Positions 13,189 to 27,100 of a stretch of DNA of 64,000 nt are shown piece by piece (the first letter of the stretch is position 1; each line of letters starts with the position of its first letter). The translations under genes were made by a program, and so were the position numbers. The notes under the pieces were generated by a model that was not told where the DNA came from, ran no database searches, and worked only from the letters and a program-made list of their open reading frames with translations. Origin of the DNA: Trichoplax adhaerens (taxonomy: Eukaryota > Placozoa > Uniplacotomia > Trichoplacea > Trichoplacidae); assembly GCF_000150275.1 (NCBI RefSeq), contig NW_002060952.1, forward strand, positions 270,482 to 334,481, in the 5' to 3' direction.

Positions 13189-14345
13189 TCTTCATGACCC
13201 TCCAACTACTCATTCACGCAATGAAAGATGGTAAATTGCCAAGCTACAAGATTTCTATCGTTTACCTTAAAGAAATGATCAACAAATATTCATTACCAAT
13301 TTATGTTCTCCGAACTTCAAGGGTAAAGACTGCTGTTGCTATACTCGTTACTAATATTCAATGAATAAGTTATAATCTTTCCATCCAATAGACTACGATG
13401 TTATACAGGAGGAAAAAATCCAACTTGTGCGTTAAATAAATGATCGCTAAATGCTCATTACCAGTTTATACTTTCTAATCCTAAAGGGTAAAGATTGGTT
13501 TATATACTATCATAGATATCAATTGAAAGACTAGGATCTTTCTATCTAACATACTATGATGTTATAAAGCTATGTAATATAAAATTGAAACTTTAATGGA
13601 TGCGATACAATCTCTCTATGTAGAATACTACAGTTTTATAGCTAATATAAAACTTGAAACTCTAATGGATGAGCTGCAATCTATCCATGTAGAATACTAC
13701 AGTTTAATGGGCAATATAAAACTTGAAATCTTTCAATTGAAGAGCTGCAATTTTTCTATCCGGAATGCTATAGTGTTTTCAGGCAACGAAAAAATGGAAC
13801 TTGAAACTATAATGAATAAGCGATAATCATTCTGTTCGATATAATACAGTGTTATAAAGCAAGAAAAAATGGAACTTGAAATATACATGCTAATCTATCC
13901 ACTAACGTTCATTGGTGATAAATGCTCTCATCTTTGAGGGCAAAGAATGTTATATGTATTTGTATTAATTGTGATGCTAATGGCTGAGTTATAATATTTC
14001 CATCAAATGCTAAATTATCAATTAGCTTTCATGAGTAACGAAAGTTCTCTCATCTTTGAGGGCAAAAATATTATGTGTATTAGTTGATGATGTTAATGGA
14101 TGAGCTATGATCTTTCTATCAAATATACTACTGTGTTATAATGCACAAAAAACAAAACTTAAAACTTACTCGCTCAATCCATTTTATCAACTAACGCTCA
14201 TAGCCATGGATGCTCTCTCATCTTTAAGAGCAAAGGTTATTGTTTTACATATGATACCTGATGATATTCATTGATGAGCTAGAATCTTTCCGAAATACAT
14301 ACTGAATGGTTGTACTACAAGAAAAATTCTAACCTGAAACTTGTG
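13189..14345. repeat. Degenerate tandem repeats downstream of the first GPCR
   Basis: Blocks such as CATTACCA.TTTAT, GGGTAAAGA and GCTCTCATCTTTGAGGGCAAA recur with a spacing of about 100-200 bp. Inside lies a cleaner 69-bp tandem repeat starting at 13,587, 13,656 and 13,725 (GAAACT.TAATGGATG). A candidate AATAAA signal for the receptor lies at 13,435-13,440. The open frame across the 69-bp units is a by-product of a period divisible by three. Confidence 0.6.
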
Positions 14346-17300
14346 CACTCTCTACCGTGAATAAACGTGTCATATAATCTTGTACATAGTTAAAAAATCT
14401 TCACTCTAAATGTCGACCGTATGATAGCAAATTAATTTCATTGTAATCATTTACCAATGTATAGAATAAGTATTTGATAGTATGATCATCGAGTCTCCGT
14501 AACTTTTGTACAGAAAGAGACCTAAAGGAAATTTTAACATATTCATGTTCTGCTTTAAAAAATTATTCTATACCACCATATCGTATTAACAATTTTATAA
14601 ATGGAAGAAAATAAATATAAAAAACTAAATCTAACATCATTGGAAGATTATTGGCTTTGTTTTTTTAATTAACATTTACCCTTTGGGTACCAATCGCTAC
14701 AATATCGATTAATCCTATTTTAATATCATATAGCATCGCGAACATAGTCAAGTCTAACGAGTTAAATTTCCATTTTATCGCGATAATATAGACTCCATCA
14801 CGATGTGGCTACAACTTTAATTAATTGATCGAATTTTTACTTTAGATACTGATAGTCATATCATGGCTACCTAGTATACAGATTTAAAAATAATTGAGGT
14901 CGATAGATTGGGAGGGTACCCAATCATACGCTTGATAGCAGTACTGATTTTAATTTGTCCTGGAGCTTCTCAATTTTTACCAATTTCTGTATGGGCATGA
15001 ATAGGTAAATTGCCAATTATGATAGACTGCGGTATCTTTCAAAATGGTGGATGCGATAACTATTCTATAACTCAATAAATCTATCGTCACATTATGACAT
15101 AGATTGATTACTGATATCTATTATTTCCTAGTAAAATAGATATTTCATGCACTTACCAATTTTCATCTAAGTCTAAATTGAATTGGTATAGGCATACCAA
15201 GAAACAGAAAATGTCTTGTTAAAAAGGAATTTTATTTCTGGCATCATTGTTCACTAAATTATCATAGTCTGAAATAATTTGTTCTATTAGAATTTTGGCT
15301 CAGTTAAACTTCACAGTCAATGACATCCTTTTAGCTACTTTCTGATTGTCAATATTACTTCTTATAAGAGTAATAATTTCAGCTAGACAGTAGATCCTAC
15401 CTTACTAGTACTAAATACCATGATTATTTTTTAAAATTGCCTTTAGACAACTTTGAGCAACGGCACAAAATCAAATAAACTCTGCATCCTAATGCATATT
15501 TATCCGCTATATTAGAAGAATATCATCGACTATGTACAGTTATACAGTACTTTAGGGAGAGGGCATTAATGGATGAGTAGCATTTATAGTGTATTTTCTC
15601 AATTTACTGATTTGAATCTATAAAATAAAGCTTAAATTCCTAAAAAATTTATCAATTCCTAGTGCTTGCCTAAGCATTAACCTTTATAGTAGATTAATAT
15701 ATTTGAGTTAGAGTTGTTTAAGGAAAATTTGATTGGCTGTAAATAGATTTAGTACGTGTTTTTTTATCTTTTAGGTAAGTAATATTTTTTCTTCGAAGTA
15801 CCTCTTAACGCAGCGATATTAGCTTAGCTCGAGACCGTAAAATATTGTATGTCCTGCCCTAAAATTTATTTACTAAGATATACGCTTTTTTTTATGGTAT
15901 GGTTGCCGCGAAAATTATTATATAAATTATAAGTTACTCTTTGCCATTCAAGACAAACAGAATCCATTTAAAAGAAATTCCTTAACACTTTATGCTCATT
16001 TATTGTCTTGTTTAGTCTAGAAGACGCTATCTGAATGATAAATTAATTTAGAATAATCATTTCTGGAGAAGCAAATAAATTAGAACAGCTGTAGAAATAG
16101 AAGAGCTAAATTTATTATCGAAAGAAGGAGTCATGAGAAGCTAGAAGAAGCTATTTACTTCCTGGTCACTGTAGCTTATCAATTTTTCTCCTTAATTAGT
16201 CAGGAAGTGCGCATTTATTAGGTTATTCTATTTTACTGATATAAAACTACTATCTATCGCAGTGCGTAACTTCGTAGCTAAGTTCAAATAGACAATGCTT
16301 CCTTTCTTCTAGGAAAAATTAACAATATTGTTCGCTTTTCCCTTTATTTTATCAATGATTAGTGTTTACGGCCAAAAGATATTCTTAACACAGAGCACAA
16401 ATTTACAGCTATCGTTGTCTAAGTAATCTTAAATAGACGTAATAAACACAAAAGCCGCCTAATTCTTAACTTAGTATTTTAAAGATGGCATCACAATCAA
16501 CGTAATGTGATCATCTAGATTCTAATCTTTCCTAAACCTTTCATCATCGTATTTGCAAAATTATTGCTATAAAGCGAATAAGAAAAGAGCACATGGTTAG
16601 CTGATTGTCGGATTCATACAAGGTGATATGGCGATATAGGTATAATTAAATCAGTTCAAATTTGAGAGATGCTTATTTAAAAGCAAATCATGATTAATTA
16701 ATGTACTGACGAATAAATATCTGCAATTGATAGTGAAAGTTCATAGAATAAAACGGAAGTAGAAGCGAATAGTAAAATAAACAAAATCGATCACTACCGG
16801 TAGGACCTATTGCGGTAGAAGTCTTCGTATAATTGATTGACCCTTGCCCAGCTTTGTATTTATAGATATATTGGCATGCATACGAGTAGACAACTAGTAA
16901 TAAATACAATTCAAATATCAATTGCAAATGATGATCATGTTTAACAGATTACTTCTGAATAATTGCTGTAATTCAATACATGCATCATCGACTATGCTCT
17001 TTCTGCTGTATTTCCAATAGGGTAGGATTTAAAATCATGCAGTTTTTCTGATATTGTATCATGACTATACACCCTATACTATACAATTATCTCTAATATT
17101 TTCTATGGTGACATTTTGCATGAAGTAATCTGCTTGGTAAGAATTTCAATCATCGAAAGAGAAGAAATTTAATATCAAGTCTGTTTTATTCAGACTAAAT
17201 TCCTTTTACAGAAATGCTTTATGGACAATACTTTGCTATTTCTATTGTCTATCCATAAATTTGAAACTCTAGAAATGTGAATATTAAAATACTTTTATTA

Positions 17301-17690
17301 CAATTACTTGAAATCTACTAACAGCAATATCTAACGTATAACTTACGAATAAAGCCTAAATAATTTATCATAGATAACAATTGCAAGCAAAAATTGTTTT
17401 ATTCGGAAATCACGAAAAACATTAATTAATTAATTATAGCGTATCATAGAACAAGAACGATTCTGAGTATGAAGCATTCATTATTGGGTTCCAATGCTAC
17501 TTAATAAAGTATTAGTTCTCTGTTATGATAATAATTTAAGCAGACTTGAACTATCCACACATATACTTATATACTAATCAATAGAGTGATTATGATGTAA
17601 ACTAGCAAAATACTTTACTTTTGTCAAGATGGAAGCTACTATTCATATTTGATTAATGACAATAAATCAATCAAGTTAGTACTACGTCAT
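14346..17690. other. No supported gene
   Basis: AT-rich sequence without recognisable protein motifs, RNA genes or strong repeats. Confidence 0.45.
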
Positions 17691-17705
17691 TGTATGGCCG
17701 GTATA

Positions 17706-18555
17706 ACCAATTTGTTAGCTACCTCCAACTATTATTAATATTTAAACTAGTTACTATCATTTTATTATTCTAATATTGAGCTAAAGCTTGATTTACTGTA
17801 TAATAAAGCATTATTTGATTACACCGGTATACCATATACTAATTTTGGCTTCTATTTTGATGCTTATCAGCTAGTTATTTTAGCTTTTACAATCGCCCTT
17901 ATGTAAGTTAATTAAGATCATTAATCAAACTATTAAGATAGTGAGCAAAGTTTGAATCTGTATTGCGTAATCGTATCGAACTAATACGCAATAATCATGA
18001 ATAATAAGCCACAGTACGGCCCTAATCGAGGTTAGCTAATTTCGCCAATCATAACTATTTCAAATCAATTATTGTTTTATCATACTAATAACCATAGTAT
18101 GGCCCATAATACGTAATTTTACTAAATAACTCAAATATATTTCACATTAATTAACTTTGTAACATGACTCAAACAATACCGGGAGGGTAGTTAGTTTTTG
18201 GGCCTAATTATCATCAAATTTCAAGTTGATTACCATCAGCTTGTTGCATCAGTATCACCGTTTATCCGATATTTTATAGTGATTAGATTCAAGCTGATCT
18301 CAAGTCGCAAAATGACCATTATTATAGTGGTTTGGCTTAACTATTAATGTCCATTACTGATTTTTGCAACAGTTATTAGTATAGTCAATTTAACTAAAGG
18401 CCAGTTATAATTGGCATTTATTTCAAACTTCTTTGCAATTGGTAGATGAGTGAACGTGTGTATTAATTAAATCGTAGTTTGCCTCACTGAAACAAATTTG
18501 TTAGCCCCAACTCTCATCAATATTTACTTGATTACTATCATTTTATTATTATATG
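17706..18555. repeat. Pair of diverged ~64-bp direct repeats
   Basis: A segment reading .CAA.TTGTTAGC..., ATCAATATTTA.. and TTACTATCATTTTATTATT occurs at about 17,706-17,768 and again at about 18,491-18,555. The sequence between them has weaker echoes of the same words, suggesting the remains of an old array. Confidence 0.4.
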
Positions 18556-18559
18556 CTTA

Positions 18560-21500
18560 TAACATCCATGCCATTGTTTAATCTATCTTCTTAATTTTAA
18601 TTATACTAACGTACAATATATTAATTAAGCCATACCAACGTAAATTTGGCAATTAGTTAAGTTAGTGCAATTAATAATAATGTTCGAATTAATCAATATT
18701 ATTCAGTCATCACATATTAGACTAGAGTATGAGTAATAGTGCGTGATTTTAGCTTACTGTTTAGTGCCTGCGAAGTTATATAATACTCTACATTGTACAC
18801 TCTACTAGGAGCTAGTTAGTTGCAGTAATCGCTGGCATTTAAATTGATTGCCAATGTCGGGATAATTCAAATCTAGAACTGCCAACCGAATTTTAAGAGA
18901 CTCAATACATGAAGACAAGCTATGTGTGCTTGCTGTTATATACGTAAATAGTTGTTATGGTTACAGTTACAGTTATCGTTGTCTAAAAATCTTCGGCAAA
19001 GCAATGCATGTATTAACAACTCACATTAATTCAGACGTTGTTATAAATCGAAATGATTCTAATTTTCTCCATCTTTGCAATCACATACTTACAAGATAAG
19101 GTGCGATTGAAATAAAGCTTTTCATATCGACAATTACATAAAATGTTTAAGTTAATATCAAATATGAATTACTCATAGGGTCCCTGCGATCTTGACGACC
19201 AGCAGCGCTCAAGAAACGAAATAAATCTCCTACACAGCTATCTTGGCCTTCTATATTCTTAATTTCGCGTAATTTTGCTACAACATAGAGGCCAACGAAA
19301 TCGAGTTTTATCCAACTCAATAGAGGACTGCTGTCGACTACTGAGCTCGTGACTTTTCTTTACAGCATCCGTAAGCAAATCTTACGCCACTGAAAATCTA
19401 TAGGTAAACTTGTTCGTCACTGAAGCTCTTAGCGAATGTTTTAGCAGTCTGGAAAAAAAAATAAAATACATAACAACAATTTTATTAACTGCTACTGCAT
19501 ATTGTTTATTAAAGTGTAATATCTTTTGCTTAATAAAACTTTCACTACAACACTTGCCTTACGAAGGACTCTCTTTCTTTTCTGCGCTCTGCTACTCAAT
19601 TTTACTAAACTAGCAGCTTCAGGATTCTATAGAATGGTGCAATGGAACAATAAATTAATCTCGAATTTGTAAATTATATTATTGTATGATGCAGCGACAT
19701 CATCGTAATTATGATCAGATAATGATAGCCGAATCGGAGGTGATTTTTTATTTGAAAGATTTTATCTACTGAGGGATACTAGAGTTGACAATTTGATCAT
19801 TTATACTTTAGAAAATCTGTAGAAAAAATGGATAAATTCCAGGTCAAACAATTTTTGATAAATTCATCATTGAACTCTGTAGCTGCTAATATGATAAATA
19901 TAGATCAGGCTGTGTAACTGAGTAAGAATTTTAAAATAAGGCAGTAGAGTATTTAGTACTTGAGTGAGCTGTGAAGCCTACTATACTGTATATCCTATGG
20001 ATGCAGTTATGATCATATATTTCTCATATAAATCGAGATTTGCAATACTAAAAAGAAAATCGACATTCAGTAGAAATTAAAGCAGAGTAAAAAGCCTATA
20101 TACAACTATATCTCTCTCGTATTTCTATCAGATAGCAAAATTACTTTTATTACTTTAGTAATACATATATGAACGATTTAATAAAAATCGCAAACTCGCA
20201 GAGTAGTCACTGTTGAATATCCATATAGAAGTTAACTCTGAATGCAAATTTCGCACAGACCTCATAGCGAAATCTCACGTTAAGGTGGCGGACAGAATAC
20301 GCAAAAGTTTTTTTCATGATAAGACAGCAACTAGAATTGAAACTTTATATACTGAAAGTTTTTAATATCCTACTACATACCTGTTTAACAGAATTAAGAT
20401 GCACAAGCCAGCAATTCAAGGAAATTGTCTCTTTCTCCTTGAACCTTCTTCGTTCATTTGTAATGCTACAATTTGGATTTACTTGTATAATGTGCTTACG
20501 ATTTGACTTCATTTACACTTGAATAGCGCTTCCATAAGATAATTTTCTTAACGGATTCTTTATATCATAGTCATTATAATCGTTCTGGACTCACTTACTG
20601 TCTAATCATTAATCTTGGAGTATTCATCAGATTAAGGTCATTACAATTGAATCGATAGTATATTGATCATAGAGAATTATTTCTTCAATTTAAGTCAATG
20701 TCCTAATCTTGACATAGGGAATTCTTCCAGATTAATAATCTTATAGAAAAGGAACAGAAGCAAACTCGAAGGTCCTACATACAAAGATGTCGTAATTCCA
20801 TCAATATACCAAGGATGCACTACGGAAAAAATCCATTTCCAAAGGCTACATGTTTATTTACTCTTTATTTTTACCTTTCACAAAGTAGTTATTAGGTGCC
20901 CTTAAAATGTCAATATTGTCAATATAGAGTGTAAATAGTCTAGGATATCAGTTTTAATTTTAAATTAAAAGTACCTTTCAACGCAAACATTACTAATTGC
21001 ATGAACTACTCGAAGAAAACTTGATTCCCTTCGAGTAGTCTATGCTAATTGATACAATTTTGTTGCTCTAATTTTAGAATTAGGCATGAAAGATACATCA
21101 TACCTTGAAAGAGTCGAATTATTCTAGGAGAACTGTAAAATCTATCTTTAATTATGTATCTAAAGTATTAAACATCAAGATATTGAAGTCTTACGCTAAA
21201 TCCTTTAGATATAAATTGTTTCAATACGGTAATTTAACTGATGGTATAATACTTTGTCATAAAATCACTTAATCTTCTAACTAAAAGTATTATTGCCCTT
21301 TCTACCTCTCATACTTAATGATAATTCTACGACTCATACTTGCGTAAATTTCTCCTCAATGAAAGCTAAAATTGTATCAAAGCAACTAAAAAATTCAAAA
21401 CAAGCATTTTTACTATGATGCCTATCTAATTAACTTGTAACAGAAGATCCATTCCTACGAACGATTTGCATTTCTAGCAGATGGACTAATGTAGCTCTGA

Positions 21501-23330
21501 TATTTATTCCGAGATATTGCATAAATCAATCTGACATATTAAATTAGGCTTTTACAAAGTCTTAAAGATCTGATTTGGACCGAATAAATATAAAAATTAA
21601 TAACAAGACAAGCTATCATCTCGCAGATAATTCTGATGATAGCTACTGTGAAACAGCATTATTTTTGTATTATCATTCAAACCCATTTACTTGTGGTTTG
21701 ATGTTAATTGAATACTCCTTACTTTAAAGTTTCGGTCTGGCAACCTACAGATATACAGTTATAGCTTTAGATTTGGTACATTACTATCTAGTTATTAATT
21801 TTTCTATCAGATACTTATATTTACTTTCAACTTTGAATAATATTATGCTATAAATTAAACTCATCAACTACAGTATTTTTATTATGGTTGAATAACATAA
21901 GCTTTAGCTTCATGGACTGTCTTATGATGGCTTAGATAGTCATTGACGGTTTGTAGAAGTTTTACTCTCTTTTTCATATCGGAGTATTTTCAATAACTGT
22001 AAGGAAAATTTTTGCTGTGTTATAATAGCCGATAAAGTTTTTGGCTATTTTGTGGTACTTCTACTTTCATTTTTTGATTTATTATAATATTTTTTGATAA
22101 TTGTAAATAAAAATTTTCAAATCATTTGCGTCATAGTCAATATGCGTAAAGCTTGACTGAATATTCTTTTTATAATTCTCGAGCAGTTATTGACTTTGTC
22201 TATAATTTCTCAGTTTCATTCACAATCGAATATACTACGATTTTATCTTATTCATGACCTGTATTGTTGTAATTGGACAATTATTATTACCCCTGAAAGC
22301 AGTTTTTTTATATTGCTAACAGTATCCTTGGTGTCTTCAAGCTTGACTGATTGCAAAATCTAGTGCATAAAATTTATAGAAGGAATTCCAGGATCATTTA
22401 TTTGTCGAGATTCTGGTATATTTTGCATCATGAATTATATTGTTTGCGCACTTTATGAATTTTGCTTAAGTTTTTTCCAAGAAGTTGAAGTAGTAAATAA
22501 TGTCATTAAAATCTATATGAATAATTTATGTGCTCTATTTAGCTATAAACAATTACTTATCTATCTATATCTATCTATATACGTAGAGAGAGAGAGAGAT
22601 GTATATGACACTACGCAGATAAATATGTGCTCATAACGTATGGAAGATATGTGTTGAATTTACAGATGAGAGTGGAATGGTACCTTGATGCATAACTAGG
22701 CCAATAAAGTTATTTTCCGAGTATCTCAAGTTAGACGTGGTCACCATCTCGTGTAGATACGGACATCATAGTTATTAGCTTACAATCTATACCAACATTC
22801 GTGGATGTCTACTTTGTAAGGCTATGGTGGATAGAAAAAATCATTCTCATATTTCTTTTAAGGTATCGTTCATAGTGTAGTAAAAGGACTAAAAGTAGAG
22901 TCCTTTGTAGTTTTTAGTATGTAATTAGTATTATTTTTCTATAGACAATACCTAGAAAGTGATAGTGTCTTTAAGTTTTACCCTGCCAAATCATCATGTC
23001 GCCATCTTTTCTTCTTCATTATTTTACAAGGTATTATATAGATTACTATAGAAGTAGCCCTATAGAGCAAATGCCTAATCTAAAGAAAGGGCGTTTGATC
23101 GTCTATTCAAATTGTAAAGGAATTTGACTTAGTAGCAAAACCCTATTCTTAGAGAAAGGGGATTTATAACATGACGATAAAGTACTGTAATGTAGTCTAT
23201 ACTCGTACAGTTACAGTACAATCTGACGCTAAAACATCAACTGTCAATACTCGCGAATACTAAGCGATACTAATGTCAGAAAAGTAGTCGTAATAGTCAT
23301 ATAAATTTTTTGGATAAGCGATTACTGTGA
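18560..23330. other. No supported gene; one microsatellite
   Basis: I find no coding signal. A compound simple repeat of CTAT units followed by (AG)7 lies at about 22,559-22,599. A slightly GC-richer patch at about 19,180-19,440 could be regulatory, but no gene can be attached to it. Confidence 0.4.
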
Positions 23331-24190
23331 TCTTTATAAAAACCGAATTTTTCCGGATTTGTGTCCGATATAATTTTCCTGTTTTGGAACCGGTCGGGTT
23401 TATTTTTAATTTATGTCTGAATTATAATTTTTCTGTTTTAATTTTTGGATTTTTGTTCATGAAAAATATCGTAAGAGTTGATTTTTGAGATTTGGACTTT
23501 TTGTTATGAATTTGAAACTTTGGAATTTTATGACGTGACTTGAAGTCACATTAGGAGATTTGGTGAGGAAAATAGAAAATAAGATGGAAATTGGCAGAGG
23601 TTGTGTTGATTATTAGGTAGTTAGAATGTTGTTTTTATGACTAAATCTTGATGTTTAAAGGTTGATTTTTAGACTTTTATAGTGTATTAATGATAGAAAT
23701 TATGTTAGAAATGAAGTTTGATGTATTTTTATAGTTAGCTTGTTAGTTTTATAGTGTTTTGTAAGGGAATCGTAGGGTAAATTGTGTCTGAACTTTGAAT
23801 GATTTTTGTTTTCTAAAATGGTGCAAAGTAGTTTTCTAAAACGGATCTTAAGAGCGATTGGTTAGCAAATGTTTAGTTTTAAATACCTCAAACGGCTCTA
23901 CGAAGCCTATAAATGATAGTGCAATTAGAAAATTGAGAGAGAGAGTAGAAGAAGATTTTATTTGAAGAACTTGTTGAATTTAAAAGGCCTTCGGGGTCGA
24001 ATTGTCGTAAGTTAAAACGTTCTTCTTTTTGAAAGGTTGTTTGGTCGTTGACAGTTTTTAAGTCTGTCATTTATTTTAATAATACTTAAAGCTAAGTATT
24101 TGTAAGGTTGTTCGGTTTATACTTCTCTCCATTTTTGTTTTGAAATAAATTGTTGTTCGGTTATTTCCCCAAATTTTATTTGGTGTCAAA
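23330..24190 (+). mobile_element. Possible LTR-like fragment
   Basis: This T/G-rich block differs in texture from its surroundings. In order it has a TATAAAT box (about 23,905), a GA-rich run that could follow a transcription start, an AAATAAATTGTTG polyadenylation-like site (about 24,142) and, about 30 bases on, TGGTGTCAAAGT (about 24,181), which resembles a tRNA primer-binding site. That order is typical of an LTR followed by a primer site. No gag or pol coding remains, no second LTR and no target-site duplication could be found. Treat as a solo or decayed element at most. Confidence 0.25.
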
Positions 24191-24199
24191 GTATTAGCG

Positions 24200-27100
24200 T
24201 TAAGTCGACCGGAGTGCAACGAATGTAGAATCAAAGTTTGTTAAAGTTTTGTAGCTTGATCTCTACATTTTCATTTCATTACAATAGGATGTATATGCTC
24301 GCTAGGTAATCAATCTGGTGTCAAAATTAAATGACTGGAATAATAAAATGAAAAATCAACAGATTACTAGTTAAATATATACTACAACTGCTTTCTGTAA
24401 TTGTTGAGATGACAAGATGAAGCGAGATACAAACTTTATATAATTGGAACACAATTTCTTTCTTTTCTGCTTATAAAAAATTAATTTATCAAGTTTTGAT
24501 TAGCCAAACTTATGAATAGCAATCATGAAACACTTAATAATGAAATAAATATATAATCTTATAAAAATGCTCTACAGATTGACGATGTATTATTCGATAA
24601 TCAATTAAACCTTTTCCTTATTCATAAGCATGGAAAGGAAGTGGTCTAGCTGAACGATAGTACTAAAGATCTGTTGTCTAACAATCATGATTGATTCTTA
24701 ATTTATATGTAAAGGAGAAAATTTAAACATGAAAGAATGATGGCGCCACTGATCTATAAGTACAATTGCAGGTCTATTAATTAAAATCGATCAGTTTAAT
24801 CGTTTATTTCTTACTGTGCACTTTTCCTACTACACTGGTCTATAAATTGAATTCTATTGACTTAACACTTGGCTAAAACATCTAGTATATAGTTTTGAAT
24901 TCTACAGTAGTCACTGATCGATGATTTTAACCAATCTTATATACTGTATAATATACAGTAATAATGTAACTCTTAAAAAATTAAAATGGTTGTAGATATG
25001 TCGTACATAATATTGAGTCAATTATTGACGTAAAAAATGATGTAGATATCGATTTATCTACGTAAACTATCCTATTTTCCTTTATTTATTTCTGTATACA
25101 ATTTTACAATATTAGCTATAGGTCTAAATGAATATAATTTTGATTATGATAATATTAATTAAAATAGCGATTCCTCCTGGAACTAGATTAAGTTATCAAG
25201 ATAAATTGTTACTGTTGCTACGGTTTGTGTTTATATTTGTTTATTCAATGGACACAGATGACTAAACCAGCATATTGAAGATCAATTTTTTGAATATGTA
25301 TAGTGGAAACATTTTATAACGTTGCAAATCATTTTCTATCATCATTTTCTATATGCCGATCTTCAACATCAATTAATAAAATTGGAACGATCGATCTTTT
25401 AATGTTAACATTCATTAGTAATCAAAAAATATGTAATGATTCCATCTTAAGTGAAGTTATAATATTTGATTGTCCCTACAGTTACTACAGAAAATGTTTT
25501 ACTTTCTCAGTAATCATACAATTGGACTGTGCTAATTGCTTTTACATTTCATTTACTACCTCAAATAATTAGCATTGGAAATAAGGAAGTAACTGATAGT
25601 AGTAATAGGTCAATTTCGACCCCTAATTTCCTTTATTAAACGATCATTATCATTATAAAATTGTTTTAGACAGCTTATAATCATTCGAGGGTAGATTCTG
25701 ACCGTATTATCTGTAGTAAGAAATGAAAGCATACGGAAATGTAAATAAGAATTGATTTGAGTACAGTATCTATTGACCTGAATTAATTGATGTAACTTTT
25801 TGAATTTTCATAATAACGCTACTAAATGTCATCCAATTGCATCATATTATCATGAATTGATGTTGCTTAATAATTAATTAAACTATAAGCCAAGGTGGTA
25901 TAAAAATTATATTTCTAGTACATGCTAACGACATGGAATATCATGGTATACCCATAATTTTTGCTTAATTTTTTACAATTTTGATAAGTTGACATTTCTC
26001 AGTTATAGCTAATTTATATTTATCATTGATCATACAGAGTAGGCCATTAGATGTTATATAACTATAATATACAGTAAGTATAAGACTACTTTTATAGTTA
26101 AGTATAATTATAAGGTGGAAATCCTGTCGATTGTTTTCATATAGACTAGCTGTGCATAATAATATAAAAGAAAGCCGTAGAATAAATTTAAGTCGTTGTC
26201 TGTTGCAGACAGTATTGACGAAAGTATGGAGGTCAAGGCTATCTACATAAGTACTATGGTAGATCAGATTAAAATCAGTTGATTAACTGATCGCTATTGA
26301 ATGCAATACTAATAACACTTGAAACGATCTATTGACAGGAAAAAATAGCGTAGAATTGAGAATGCTTATAAAGTTGAAGCCAAATCCAATTAGCCAGACA
26401 TGCTGAAGAAGTTGCAATTTTATTGACTTCAATCACTTTGATTATTTTATAAAAAGACTGATTATCTATACGGTAAACGACATATATATGTCAGTTCTTC
26501 GCTAGGAGTTATAGCACTATTAAACCATTTAATTATTATTGGATTCAAATAATTATAATCGTATTTGATCCTATTTCTAGTTATTTTGCTAATGTTAATC
26601 ATCTATCTACACATATGTCTATTTGCATAGTACTAGATTAGTTGCTATCCAACATAGACTAAATAGTTTTATATCGCCATTTATCATTGGAGAAAATAAA
26701 GCATGTTCTTTTATAGAACTAGAATAGGCAGGATAACCCTTGTAGAAATTCATGTATATTGATAACTTTCGCTTATTGTTTTAATAAAAACAAGAGCATA
26801 CGAGTCTAAATTGCATACACATAGCATTAATTAAGGAAAATTTCTGTCAATTACAACACCAACTTTTCTCTGACCAATTGAATAGATTTCATCGTGACAT
26901 ATTACGTCAATTTACCGGTAGAAACCAAATTTCCACGTTGACTCAAATAAATTCCGATTATACTCTTTTTCAATTAATGAAACAGCTACTCAACCACGTG
27001 ATAGATCAGTTCTTTGCTTGTTCATACAAAAAAAATCGGATGAATAGATAGATGATAGTAAGAGAAAGCAATAGAGTAAATTTTAATAACGGATTAGATA

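Noticed and set aside
13164-13364. 66-codon plus-strand frame overlapping the end of the first GPCR
   Set aside because: It is in another frame than the receptor, lacks any motif and runs into the degenerate repeat array.
13596-13826. Plus-strand frame with repeating 23-residue units
   Set aside because: The internal repetition is caused by a 69-bp DNA tandem repeat. Codon and residue composition is not protein-like.
22559-22599. CTAT/AG microsatellite as a regulatory element
   Set aside because: It is a simple repeat with no gene nearby, so no function can be supported.
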